Source: Reclinomonas americana ATCC 50394 (Eukaryota; Jakobida; Jakobea; Jakobida). Taken from it: a stretch of 41,866 nt of DNA. Location of the stretch: positions 15,645 to 57,510 of the forward strand of contig PS015373.1 of assembly GCA_048213135.1 (NCBI GenBank). Reading direction: 5' to 3'. The notes beneath the pieces were generated by a model, which had not been told where the DNA came from, searched no databases, and saw nothing but the letters and a program-made list of their open reading frames with translations. Shown in pieces: positions 10,201-20,593 of the stretch (position 1 is the first letter of the stretch; each line of letters starts with the position of its first letter). Both the position numbers and the translations under genes were made by a program.

Positions 10201-12310
10201 NNNNNNNNNNNNNNNNNNNNNNNNNNNNNNNNNNNNNNNNNNNNNNNNNNNNNNNNNNNNNNNNNNNNNNNNNNNNNNNNNNNNNNNNNNNNNNNNNNNN
10301 NNNNNNNNNNNNNNNNNNNNNNNNNNNNGCAGCAAGTGACGGCAAGAAGAACGGCAAGAAGAGGGGCAAACGGGGCCCCGGCAAGAGCCGAAAACAAGCA
10401 CAACAGGAGGTGGACGGTGTGCAATCATCCATCTTTCATTGCGTCGTTGCAAAACGTGTTGTCGAAAGCAGCAACTGATATTATTGTGTACTGCGCAACA
10501 CACAGACACGATTGAATACCATATCACTGGAGCAGTTTGTCAGGCCATCAACCTCATCGGCCAAGCGCCCGGCGTGGACATCGACAGTGAATGCGCACGT
10601 ATTGCAGATGCTCTTCTCTCCGAAATCGATCGAGCCCGTGGACTGGAGGAGGGCATGGCCGACGATGACGGGCGTGAGCAGGAGGGTCGCCAACTTGTGC
10701 AACTCCGACTCGACCGTGCCTCAAGTGCTCTGCTGACTGTCGTCGCCGCGTTCAACAAAGTGTCATTGTCACTCGTGGCATTGTGCCACATAATGCATGG
10801 TGTGCATGTAGCTGGCGTGTGTTTATCTGTCTTGTTGATGTCGTGTGAGCTGACGGTGCGTGCTTGTGCTTGTGCTTTTGCGTGCGGCTTTCAGCGCTGA
10901 GAACCGGCGGCGAGTGGCACTCGCGATCGTACACAGCTGATGGGCATGAAGTGCAGACGCTTGGGGACGACCGCGTCAATCGCTATCTCCGATCTGCAGC
11001 TTGTGTTCTTGACAGTGCACAGGCAGAATTAGGTAAGTTGGCATTGAGACGCGTCGACACAATCCTCCTACCGCACGGATATTATTGCTCACCACCATTT
11101 TCCTCATCACCAATGCACAGAGTCTGCCATCGGCAGTCTCAAATACCGATGCAAGCAAAAGCTCGCCAACAACCGCGACATGGAGATGGGGGAAGACAAG
11201 GCTACCACCAACAACGACGACGGCGACCACACCAATGGCCAGGACGATCGCAACGAAGGAGACATGGCTGCGGAAGTTGATCCAGAAACAGCAGCAGCGA
11301 GTGCAGATCAAGAGGCGGCTGATCGATATCGCATCGCGCTGCTTGAAGCAGATGCCGCATCCATGCTGATGCAGGTGCAGGCAGAGGAGCCAGAGGAGTC
11401 GGACGCCACCGCTGATGAACAAGACAACGAGCCTGAAGAAGATGGTGAGCTGACGCATGTTGATTACTCGCAGCTAATCGCCTCTGCTGTGATCTGACAC
11501 GATGATGATGGTTGGTGTATATATGCAGCTGCTCCCATTGGTACATTGTACACCAGTCAAATGCAGCACATCACCATGGGCGAGGTTTTGCGAAAGGCTA
11601 CTCGTCCGTTGTTGCAGTCTTTTGTGAGTGACTGCGTCGCACGGATGTGCGTGCGGGATGCCGAAGACGAAGGACAAAAATCGGTGCAGGCTGAGCTCTT
11701 TTCAACATTCACCGCGGTTGCCCGAGACGCTGCGAGGCTGTTGATGTCGCGAAAAATGTCGACTGCACCTGATGCGCGAGCGGTGTTCCTGGCAGACGCA
11801 GTTCTCAAGGCTGTCAGCAACACAATCGCTCGTGCCGACCCCGATGGTGAAACGCGTCCGAATGGTGTTGATCGAGACGGCGACGACGATGGCTGTGATG
11901 ACGATCTACATTCGGGTGTTGATGTTGAGGCCGATGGTGGTGGTGGTACGCAACAACAATATCAACAACAACAACATGCTTCCCAATCAAGTGCCGGCAC
12001 TGCTGCGGGGAGTGGTGGTGAGGACGAGCACATCATGGACGTGGATGGTGTCATGGCCAGTGCAACCGGATCTGGTGCTGTGCTCCAGTCGGCGTCGGAT
12101 GCACGAACGCCCACTGCGATGCAAGTTGATGGCAGTAGCAGCAGCGCCCACAACAATGCAGACAAGACAGCACTGTCGAAACCGGTGCGACTTGCCGCGA
12201 AGCGATGTGCGTATGATGGGCAGCGAGTTCCTAACTATCACTCTTGCAGTCGATCTACATCTTTCCTCTTGTACATCTACAGACAGTGCTGTTCTTCTTT
12301 GGTCTACTAG
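4212..12310 (+). CDS. Giant multi-exon gene, part A (large, partly disordered protein; interrupted by two gaps)
   Basis: The start MSASASAAGLGSSDP is at 4212. Exons I can follow include 4212-4496, 4601-4729, 4900-5146, 5226-5627, 5707-5799, 5884-6147, 6301-6458, 6552-6737, 6806-7036, 7116 on, about 8178-8390, about 8482-8601, about 8690-8913, 9022 into the gap, 9324-9804, 9886-9933, 10329-10416, 10506-10759, 11121-11444 and 11529 to about 12200. Most junctions keep frame; those around 4730-4900, 7580-8170 and 10760-10905 are unresolved. The N-terminal ~450 residues look helical. Then come a Lys-rich and strongly acidic stretch (SEDIDDEDSD near 6960), a beta-rich domain (8.2-8.9 kb), polyproline, and acidic/Gln/Gly-rich linkers. 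I do not recognise the whole protein. A UBR4/BIG-like giant E3 is one possibility, and it may continue into the exons beyond 12.8 kb. Confidence 0.55.
6367..6376 (+). other. G10 homopolymer causing an apparent 1-nt frameshift in an exon
   Basis: Upstream of the run the best frame reads KFDARLVNVLHRRVAQLALL. It would stop 11 codons later. One G fewer gives the frame GIAIRIPDESTPTRKKKR, which joins in phase 0 to the next three exons (6552-6737, 6806-7036, 7116 on). This looks like a homopolymer length error or a real indel rather than an intron, because the only downstream AG within reach would make an intron of about 26 bp. Confidence 0.55.
8178..8913 (+). other. Beta-rich, possibly galactose-binding/DOC-like domain within the giant gene
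   Basis: Three exons (about 8178-8390, 8482-8601, 8690-8913) join in phase 2. They read KCVWIQVDDVNMGDAFSVNF, then FDIVGDENAAALLAPTRSRY, then VRVFLDHDD and ITHARLEGIRTYKCG. The strand-loop-strand pattern, with a long variable loop followed by RYVRVFLD and a closing strand ending in TYK, resembles the beta-sandwich after the propeller in UBR4/BIG proteins. That family comparison is from memory and is an inference. Any other jelly-roll domain is possible. Confidence 0.35.
9109..9323. other. Assembly gap (215 N) inside the giant gene
   Basis: Coding sequence runs into the gap (TIEEHFASLSIAST then SITETVTFLN just before it) and out of it (ETMRGSKKREVYSAGLAAVE), so only exon and intron sequence of the same gene is missing. 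Confidence 0.95.
9561..9619 (+). repeat. CCA trinucleotide repeat encoding polyproline
   Basis: About twenty (CAC/CCA)n units. In the open gene frame they encode an uninterrupted run of about 19 prolines after RELQPLLLAAAA. The other frames give polyhistidine and polythreonine, which are shadows. Pure trinucleotide purity suggests recent expansion or slippage. Confidence 0.8.
9934..10328. other. Assembly gap (395 N) inside the giant gene
   Basis: Preceded by an acidic coding stretch (GGDREQDDAYGNR) and followed by a Lys/Gly-rich one (GKKNGKKRGKRGPGK), both in the gene's open frame. Confidence 0.95.
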
Positions 12311-12629
12311 AAGCAGCTGTTCTAGGGTTTTATGTGTCTTGCACGAGTCCACCACGTTTGTACTGTATTGGCATTGGTGTTGGTGCTGTTCAGTGTTGTG
12401 CGCGTGCATGTGCTATCATTTGTGCAGCATGCTGTACAACGTGGTATTTACTTCGTTTCGTGGTGGTTGTTGTTGGGTTTGTTGTTGTTACTGTTGTTGT
12501 TGTTGTTGTTGTTTCTATTGCTGTTGGTAGTGTCGGTGCACCACTGCGAAAGTATGTTAATTAATACCGTTGGGGTTTTTTCATCTGTTGACAGTGCGTT
12601 GGTGGTACTATGGTCCGGTGGTGGTGCTC

Positions 12630-12667
<38 letters not shown>

Positions 12668-12819
12668 GCCAATGACGGGGAATGTGCATCAGTTTTTTCT
12701 TGCTGGTTCTTCTTCACCACATGTTCGCACTTTACAATGTCTTCCATCTGTCGCCGTTCATTACCACTGTGCTCGATTACTGACTCCTCCTCCCACCCTT
12801 TGTCCCAGTCTCCGACGCG
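12311..12819. repeat. Non-coding spacer or long intron with two (GTT)n arrays
   Basis: Contains (GTT)n/(TTG)n tracts at about 12465-12520 and 12628-12668, plus GGTGGT stretches. No credible coding frame is present: translations are poly-Val/Leu/Cys on one strand and poly-Asn/Thr on the other. Its length (about 500 bp) is far above the local intron size. It may therefore separate two genes rather than be an intron, but the coding style and intron phase on both sides are alike. Confidence 0.5.
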
Positions 12820-15800
12820 ATGAGCAGATGCGTAGCGGTGAGTGTGCGACGGGAACGACTTGCTCGCACCGCGCTTCAACATCACCACGCCGCGAGTTTC
12901 TCACAAGCGATTGCAAGCGCAACTGGTGCCGTTGCTCTGGACGACGGGAACCGGTACCGCAAATATGCCACCCTTGTTGAGTCGCGAGAAGCACTGGCAG
13001 CTGCTGAAGCGGCATGTGGTAGTCGACCGCAGATCACAGAATTTGCACGGGCAGCCCATTCAACGGCAGCCGATCTGTCACGCTCAGCCACGTGTGATGT
13101 GGAGTCATTTGAGGAGTGCATGTATGCAGCGGAGAATGCGCTCGACGATGCTGCGTCTGAATTCATTTCTGTCGCCGTTCACACCGCCCGACAGTTTTGT
13201 CAGTCGCGACCGTCATCAGCTGGTGACGGTTCTGCCACATCAGCAGCGCCTCCGACGCCGCCGTCGTCTCAGCATGGTGTGCTGATGGAGAAAATCGCTG
13301 CCTCCAACATGCGGCTTGCGAAGCCGTCGCCAATGCAGGCACATCTCACTGCCGCCGGATTTGTCGACTACTTGCTGTGCACGGTCGTTGGAGTCCAGCA
13401 CGGATCAGACGGCGCAGCAGATGCAATGTACCACGAGCACGTACGGCTTGGATTGGAACGGTCACTGCGAGCGGCACTGTCGCATCGACCGCTGAACGCC
13501 ATCATCCCTGCCGGTTTGTGTTGACTCGGTGTATATATGTTGTTGCTTGCCTCTGCAACTAATAACATCATCATTTTTTGTTGCCAGAGCTGCTGGCGGA
13601 AGTTGCCAATGGTGGTGACGACTATGGCTCTTCGTTGCCTTGCAAGCTGCTGCGACAGCAACTTCCTGCGATTAACAGGCTTGTGCTGTTCGCCAATCTT
13701 CTGCGCCGACAGCTCCGGTACAAGTTCCGCACTCTTGTGCTTGCCGCCAAGAGCATAGCAGATCCAGTGGCGGACATCGACTTGTGCTGGTTGACCTACT
13801 TGGATGCACTGGCGAGCATCGTGCCGTGTACTCTGTCGGTCGACGGTGTCGTGCGCGTGACAAGTGGAGGAGTGTCAGCGCATTTGCAGATGCTGGCACG
13901 AGATGGCGAGAGGAACTCGAACGCATTCTCTCTCGGCTCGTTGTGTGATGAAACGACGACCATCGCACGCGAGCTGCTGCGCGTGAGAAACCTGCTCGAC
14001 AGCTGCATCCTATCCTTTTCGACATGTACATCTGGATCCACTGCGTCAAACGGAGATACTGGTGCAGCAGCAGGGTCTTCTCTGCATCTGTCGGTGTCGT
14101 ATCTGCGAGGACTGTTGTCGCGCATTCGATGTGATCAATCACATGTACAGCCAATGCATGTCGATGATGCCGACACCGACGATGCTGGTCATGCCAGTGC
14201 AGCAGGTGTTGGTGGAGGTGAGACTGGTGTTGTCGTCACTTGTTGTGCATGTATCGATCACTGTTGCATGCATCGGTCTACCACCAGCGGTGTACTTATT
14301 CATCGTCTCTCTGCAGTCACTGCAACAACTCAAGCCACGTCGACAAGCAGTGCACGCATGCGTGCGACGGCGGCTGCCGGTGGCGTTGGCGATTGTGATC
14401 ACAGACTTGACCGTGATGGGAGGTCACGTGGTGACCGAGGTGTGTATCACATTTGTGGATCGTGCGCTGCGCACAGCTTGTTTGTTTGTTGACACACTAT
14501 CTTTTTTTGATTCGCTCGCAGTTGCGAGAGACGACAGTGGTGGTGGTAGCGGTGATGATGGGCGCCAGCTGCACATTTCCGCCGTCGATTTGATGTTCTT
14601 CTTGCACGACGACTTGCCTCGGCTGTGGGTGGCCCTCCTGGGCGACACCACTGCGGATCCAGATGCTGATGCAGTCCAGCTCAACAAGCTCAGTCTGGAC
14701 ATCGATTCTGAGGAGAGACAGCACGTGGTTCACGCCTTTCGCCGCGTTCAGTGGGCTGTGCTTGGCGGCGCTGGGACACAATTTTGGAACTCTCCTCTTT
14801 CTACTGCCACCAACAGTGACGGTGAGCGCACCATATAGTGTGCTTGGTCAGTTGTTGGTTGCATGCATTGCTCATCAGAATGCACCTCTAGATGGCGCTG
14901 CAGATGGTTGTGCCTCCAGTTCCATGGCATCGGCAATGCGCGACCATCATGCTGCAGACATCGAGGACTTTATGGATGGCGTCAACGCACTGTGTGATCG
15001 ACTGCATGCGCAGTCGTCGGCGCCAGCTGCGGCGGCAGATTCACTACTATCGACTGCTGCGGCATCGCAGATGCCATCTCGGTCATCGACGACTGTTGAC
15101 GCGTACCGAGCCTGTGCACTGGTGACTCGAAGGCTTGCCGTTACACTGAGCAAGGCGGCACATGATGCAATGCGATCACTAGAAAGAACTGGTCCGTGTG
15201 ACTGACCGCCAATGGCAAGCTGATTGTGTTTGTGCTGACTGTGGCGCTGACCTTCTCATTGCACAGAATTTGGCGATCGATTCAAGTGCTGGAAGCAACC
15301 GGCCGCGGCATCACAAGAGGTTCTGCAAGCTGACGCAGTGGCGGCAGCTCAATCAGATGGCGACATAGGCACGCTGTACATGTGGCTTTGGAGACCTGAA
15401 CTGATCGCACACTCCCATTTCACCGTGCGAGCGGCGATGGACGCTGCTGCTGCATCCACCTTGCCACCATCAGTGTGCGACTGGACGCTGCAGGAATATC
15501 TGTGCACGGTTGCGGCAATCGTCGATTCACAATTCATGCTCATGCCAGATGGTGGTGGTGATGGTGGTGGAGTCGAGGAGAAGGAATGGCTGACCTCAGC
15601 ACCTGCTGATGACATGCTGCCACTAGTACTTCCACCGGCTCGAATAATTGACTGCGACGGCATCGTGCTGACGACGGCACGTGCTTATCTTGTGGGAGTC
15701 GAGAACGACATCGATGCGTGTGGGAGTCGAGACGGCGTCACGGTGTGCGCACTGCCGCCCTGTACTCAGAATGAGGATGACAAACAGGTTGCTATTACGC

Positions 15801-16156
15801 GCCTTCGAAACTCCTATGACCGCTTGTTTCGGATGTGGACAACACATCGTCTGCAATTGGGACCGGCGTCCTTGCTGCAGCGCATGCAGCCACGTTCCGC
15901 ATCGGTGGCCACGACTGCTGCCGCTCTACCACCATCGCCTGATGTTTCTGTTATTATCGATGGAAGTCGAATAACTGTACAAGTTCATGCCGCGGCTGAG
16001 GGTGAGGGTGAGGGTGACGGTGGCGGTGACGGCGATCATGAGGGTGAGGCGTCCTTGGTGCAGCACATGCAGCCGCGTTCCGCATCGCCTGATGTTTCTG
16101 TTATTTTCGATGACGCTCGAAAAGTTCATGCCGCGCGCGCGGCTGAGGGTGAGCTC

Positions 16157-16187
<31 letters not shown>

Positions 16188-17109
16188 ACGGTGACGGTGA
16201 CGGTGACGGTGTTCATGAGGGTGAGGGTGCCGGTGGTGCACCACGACGCGATAATTGTTATATGATACGCGAGTCGCTTGGGAGACTGGCGGATGTGTGC
16301 TCTGTGTTCATCGACAAGGCGTCAAGTCGTTTACACGACACGGGCACCGACACTCAACTGCAATCCGGCGGATCCACTGCGGAGTGTGGTTCCACCGCTA
16401 CTGAGCGCATGCGGTTGCGCTCTCGTGTCACCGACTCTGATCATGATCAGCAATTTGCGCTGCGAGTGCTTCTACCTGAGGCCGGTTGGCTCGCATGCTC
16501 ATCAGTGTTGGTGCGCACCGCACATCAACTTGCGCCACTCTTCTCTGCTGCGGCGGGTCATGAAACGTCGACACTGTTTGCTGCTGAGGAGGAGAAGTCT
16601 AGTGCGCTGCTGGATGCACTGCTGACGTCGGGTGCCAGCTGCGACATTGATCACCGCCACCGTATCTTGAACTGTGGCGGCCGCGGTGCCGAATGCACCA
16701 GGTGCATGCTGAGGACGAAGATTGACGGGTTCACGGCCGAAAAAACAGCGTTGAAGGCGTTATCAGATCACATCAGGATACTTGATGCTATAGCATGTTG
16801 CGTCGTGCATCACCACAAGGAAAAGAGAAGGGCAGACAGATAATAGTTTTTTTCAGGGAGCATGACAGATCTAGAGTCATGCATTCTGAGACCGAGGGAT
16901 GTCTCACCCAACTGTAATGCTTGTTGCAGGCGCTGTGCAATCGGAACGCAGTACTGCATTGCTGCTTGGCAGGCAAGACGCCCTCGGCGTGAGCGTACAG
17001 GCCGCAGCTGCAGGACACAGACACTTGCTGCCGGCACACGGCAATTGCAATGTCACCAACCAACACCCTCTGGATTTGCGACATGCGAGACTCATGCATA
17101 TGGAAGAGG
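12820..17109 (+). CDS. Giant multi-exon gene, part B (or a separate gene starting at the 12820 ATG)
   Basis: An open frame begins MSRCVAVSVRRERL at 12820 and runs to 13513. It is followed by exons 13588-14217, 14317-14439, 14522-14821, 14892-15191, 15267 to about 16701, and probably short exons to 17109. Every junction from 13513 to 15191 is phase 1 (G|GT). The sequence alternates helical segments (LLRQQLPAINRLVLFANLLR; DLMFFLHDDLPRLWVALLG) with disordered Gly/Asp/Glu-rich linkers, including an EGEGEGDGDG run. A Cys-rich tail (CGGRGAECTRCM) lies near 16675-16710. The frame could also simply stop at 16841-16843. I do not recognise the family. Shared MHVDD/MDVDG motifs and acidic linkers suggest it belongs to the same protein as the exons before 12.3 kb. 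Confidence 0.5.
15868..16225 (+). repeat. Internal protein duplication: MQPRSAS...PDVSVI units separated by EGEG/GDGD repeats
   Basis: Two copies of a block reading LLQRMQPRSAS...SPDVSVIIDG (from about 15868) and LVQHMQPRSASPDVSVIFDD (from about 16055). Each is followed by HAA and a Glu/Gly/Asp repeat encoded by GAGGGT and GACGGT hexamers. The nucleotide identity between copies is high, so the duplication is probably recent. Confidence 0.75.
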
Positions 17110-17762
17110 GTAAGTGTGTAAGTAGAATGGGTTTCCTCTCACGGTAGTTGCTGTACTGTTGTCAGCGTGAGCACGCTCTGCTGTCGCCTCGCACTCTTCA
17201 GTGCGTTGAGCACTTAACTATGTATTTTTCTCCGTGATTGCATTCTAGTTTTCTGTTCCGGTCGCTTGCTGCACTTCCTTGTGTCGTCTCTGCAGCTTCC
17301 ATGTGTGGGGTGGAGTCAATAATAATTCTCTCGTCGCCCTCTTTTCTGGTGTCCCTCTTCCTGCAATGCTCGTTGCAACTGACAGTACGCATCATGATCA
17401 GTTCACGAATCGCTGCTGCGATACACGAACAGTTTGAGCTCGAGCATTTTGACACCAGTGCACTGGTGCACTGGTAATCGTCAGCTAGAAGTTGTGCATT
17501 CTCTTGAACAGCGTTTAGTTGCAGAAAGAAAGCACATGAGATTTGCTGGCGATCTCTGGTACGCTGCGATGATTCTCATTGCTGTGGACGGATCAGAGCG
17601 AGTTTGTTTTCCACGTGCACATCCGTTGTCATCAGTTCTGTGGGTTGTTCTGTGGGTTGCGTGCTCAGCATCTCCCTCTCTCTCTCGCTCTCTTCTCGCT
17701 CCCTATCGATGGACTGCCTTTCGCACCGCCTCTCTGTTAGCTGAATCATTCTACTTGCGCAG
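17110..17762 (+). other. Poorly resolved stretch between gene parts B and C
   Basis: An exon-like segment at about 17389-17463 encodes RIMISSRIAAAIHEQFELEH. Another at about 17487-17600 encodes VVHSLEQRLVAERKHMRFAG followed by DLWYAAMILI. I could not join them in frame: a direct repeat of GTGCACTG sits at the break (about 17458-17476). The remainder (17110-17388 and 17601-17762) is T/C-rich, intron-like sequence. Confidence 0.35.
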
Positions 17763-20440
17763 TCACGAAGCCGACGAGCGTGGTGGCAGGCCTGCGGCAT
17801 GTTGCCTTCACGCAGTCCGAGCAACTCATCCGGTACCTCGTTACTACCAGAAACGAGCACCGCGGCCGGTACCGGGCTGCACATACACGTGGTGGCGCCG
17901 AGGATGACCGCGATGGCCACGCTGACAGCAACAGTGGTGTTGACCCAGCGAAGCCACCTGCCATGCTCGCGTCGATGCCGCCGATCGCGACGTCGATTTC
18001 AATGGAGCCAAAAACCGATCATCAACACTACTTCGGGGCGAGGCGGTCGTGTCGAAGATATGGTGAGACTATCAACAATGAGCGAGTACGGTTGCGATCA
18101 CTTTGCTCATTGTCCTCATGTCCCAGAGTTGCTGAGGGCACGGCGGGGTCTCATTTCCATGGTAACGTGGCTTCGCAATCATCATTCCGTCCGTGCTGAG
18201 GTGTCGCCTGCAGCCGCGCTTTCGGGCGGTAGTCGAAGGCAGCGGCGAGGTCGTCGACACCGGCGACACGGCGGCGGTGGTGGTGGTGGTGGTGGTGAAC
18301 CTGCTCCTGTTGCCGATCCCGGTGCTGCTGCTCCTTCTGCTGCTCCTACTGATGCAGCCACTGGTGCTGGTGCTGCTCCTGCTCCAGTTGTTGTCACTGG
18401 TGCTGCTGCTGCCGCTGTTGCTGCCGCAATTGCTTCCGCTGTTGCTGCCGCCGCTGCAGGTGCTGCTGCTGGTTCCACCACTGGTGCCGTTGCTGCAGCT
18501 GGCGGCGACGACGACGACGATGATGATGGTGGTGATGTCCACATGCACGCGCCTGACTGCAGCAGCGATGATGGCAGTGGCGACGACCATGGAATCATGC
18601 ACGTCGATGGCAATGGTGATGGCGGTCGGCTTCTCGATCGGGGTGTCCCCGTTGCTCTTATTGTGGACTGTGATGGTGGGAGTGAGAGTGGTTCAGCAGC
18701 TGCTGATGTCATGCACGTTGATGGTGATGGTGATGGTTGTGGTGGTGGCGCACCGCACATGTTCATGCATGACGACGTACACACGCACACCGAAGAGAGA
18801 GTTGAAGGCAATGCTGGTGCCGATGGATACGGTGACTGTGGTGGTACCGGTGACAGTGGCGCCGGCTGTGGCGTTGGTGATCTGACCGTGGTGCCCGGGC
18901 CCGCCGGCATTGAGGAGGGTGGTAAGAAGGGTGCAAGTGCATCGGCTTCTCCGGCGACTGAGCACTGCCCCTGCTGCTGTTCGTGCACGTGGATGAGCGT
19001 GTTCAAGGATTCCGACTGTCTGGTTTGCGGGCTACCATTCACAGAGTGCCGTGGGAGGCATTCACGAGTGGAGAAAGCCTGTGGGGTGTGGAAGACTACG
19101 GACGAATCGAGATGCTTATGTGGGCTCGACAAGGGTATTCGTTGCTATGTATCCGTGGCCACCGCTGGTGAGTTCAATTGCACTGCTCTCTTTCTCCCTT
19201 CCTCTCTCTGCATTTTGTTATCTGTGTCGAGTTTCCCCATGGCTACCACCGACTTCCTCACTGTTCGTCTCTTTTTCTTTCTCTTTTGTGTCTCTACAAC
19301 CTCACACAACCTGCCGTTGTGTATATTGATATTCATGTCCCATTCCACTCTGCAGGCGGCAATGTCGGCCGGTGGGAGATTGTTTATTTTGGTGACGGAT
19401 TCGCCGAGAAGTGCATTCTTCCCGTGCTGCGTCAGCAGGCTCGGTTGCGACGCATTCTTGGTGATTTCGGAGGTCTCGTTGACAAGGGTGTTCGCAAAAA
19501 ATACGAGCGTCGACTGGCGAACACCACCCGCAAACTGAGAGCGAAGCGCTACAACAATGCGCGCAACTTTGTGGACCAGTTGCGTAACAGTCGTTGCTCC
19601 ATCCTGTTGCTGTTGACGTCTGCGGGTACTGACGCGCTGTGCATGTGCGCGCACGTGAAATAATGCAGGGTGGTGGTCGTCCACGCTGTGGTGGCGGATC
19701 CCAACTTCTCTGCCTCGATTTCAGACATGTCGCAGCGAAAGAAGTTCGTCGCAGTCGGCGACGATGGGCTGGCGGTGTTGGAGCGACTGCTCAGTGTCGA
19801 CAACGTGATGAAACTGCAGTACTCTGGATTCGGCGACCAACGACGTGACATGAAGTCAGTGGTGCGTGCGTCTCCTCCTTGCTAGCAGGCCGATATCGAT
19901 CGCAGCAAGCGGCACTTACCCACGCAAGCACGCTCTCTCTCCTTCTGCGCGCGATCGCTTGCAGGAAGCCAAGGCACGAGTGTGTGCACAGCACGATGCG
20001 TCGTTTGCTAGATGGGTGCGGAGGGAGGTCAGCGAGGCCGGCTCAACTTCCCGCTGCGTAGCGTGCGGCAGGTGGCGCAAGGCTGGCCCGAAAAAGGAAC
20101 TCGTCTGCAGCAACACCGAATGCCCGTTGCACAACGCACCCGTGCCTCGCGACGGAAGCTCCGGTTTTACCATCGCACTGCACAGTCTGAAGGTGGTGGA
20201 TGTGTCGCGCCTGGTGGAGGAGAAGAAGGACGATGATGCCGACAAGGGCGGCAAGAAGGGTGGCCTCGGTGGCAAGAAGGGTGGCCCCGGTGGCAAGAAG
20301 GGTGGCCCCGGTGGCAAGAAGGGCAGCAAGACGGGTGGCACGGTGGGCAAGAAGAGTGGCAAGACCGTTGGAGGGAGGAAGCGTGAGCGCCCTCTGTCGT
20401 CGGAATCAGCATCTGACTCCGATCCATCAGAGAAGGATTC
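17763..20440 (+). CDS. Giant multi-exon gene, part C (Gly/Ala/acidic linker, Cys-rich regions, GGKKGGP repeats)
   Basis: Exons 17763-18062, 18127-19167, 19356 to about 19595, about 19673-19862 and about 19967-20440 join mostly in phase 1. The first reads TSVVAGLRHVAFTQSEQLIR. The second carries poly-Gly, Ala-rich and acidic stretches with two MHVDG motifs, then a Cys-rich block (CPCCCSC, DCLVCG, CLCG) at 18960-19130. The third is basic and helical. The fourth reads KKFVAVGDDGLAVLERLLSV, resembling a propeller blade. The last has C-x2-C...C-x4-C (RCVACG, CSNTEC) and then GGKKGGP repeats before the gap. Function is not recognised. Zinc binding is likely. A UBR-box-like role is a guess. Confidence 0.5.
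18960..19130 (+). other. Cys-rich, probably zinc-binding segment
   Basis: In the open frame, Cys/His residues are spaced HCPCCCSC-x9-DCLVCG-x4-ECRGRH, then KACGV, RCLCG and RC. Paired CxxC and CLCG motifs with an intervening His are typical of treble-clef or UBR-box-like zinc fingers. The spacing does not match a family I can name with certainty. Confidence 0.45.
20245..20330 (+). repeat. 21-bp coding tandem repeat (GGKKGGP units)
   Basis: Three to four near-identical units encode GGKKGGL/GGKKGGP, followed by the degenerate KKGSKTGG and GKKSGK. A similar but diverged Lys/Gly stretch occurs at 10335-10395 in part A. The region is very basic and follows an acidic EEKKDDDADK segment. Confidence 0.8.
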
Positions 20441-20593
20441 NNNNNNNNNNNNNNNNNNNNNNNNNNNNNNNNNNNNNNNNNNNNNNNNNNNNNNNNNNNN
20501 NNNNNNNNNNNNNNNNNNNNNNNNNNNNNNNNNNNNNNNNNNNNNNNNNNNNNNNNNNNNNNNNNNNNNNNNNNNNNNNNNNNNNNNNNNNNN
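20441..20593. other. Assembly gap (153 N)
   Basis: Separates the Lys/Gly-repeat exon (ending SASDSDPSEKD) from the first exon of the coiled-coil protein. A gene boundary may lie here, or both sides may be one gene. Confidence 0.95.

Noticed and set aside
12448-12888. Asn/Thr-rich minus-strand frame
   Set aside because: Reverse of the (GTT)n arrays; only low complexity, no start or splice support.
18072-19132. Minus-strand Pro/Ser-rich frame opposite the Gly/Ala linker
   Set aside because: Antisense image of GGT/GCT-rich coding repeats; homopeptide runs mirror the plus strand.
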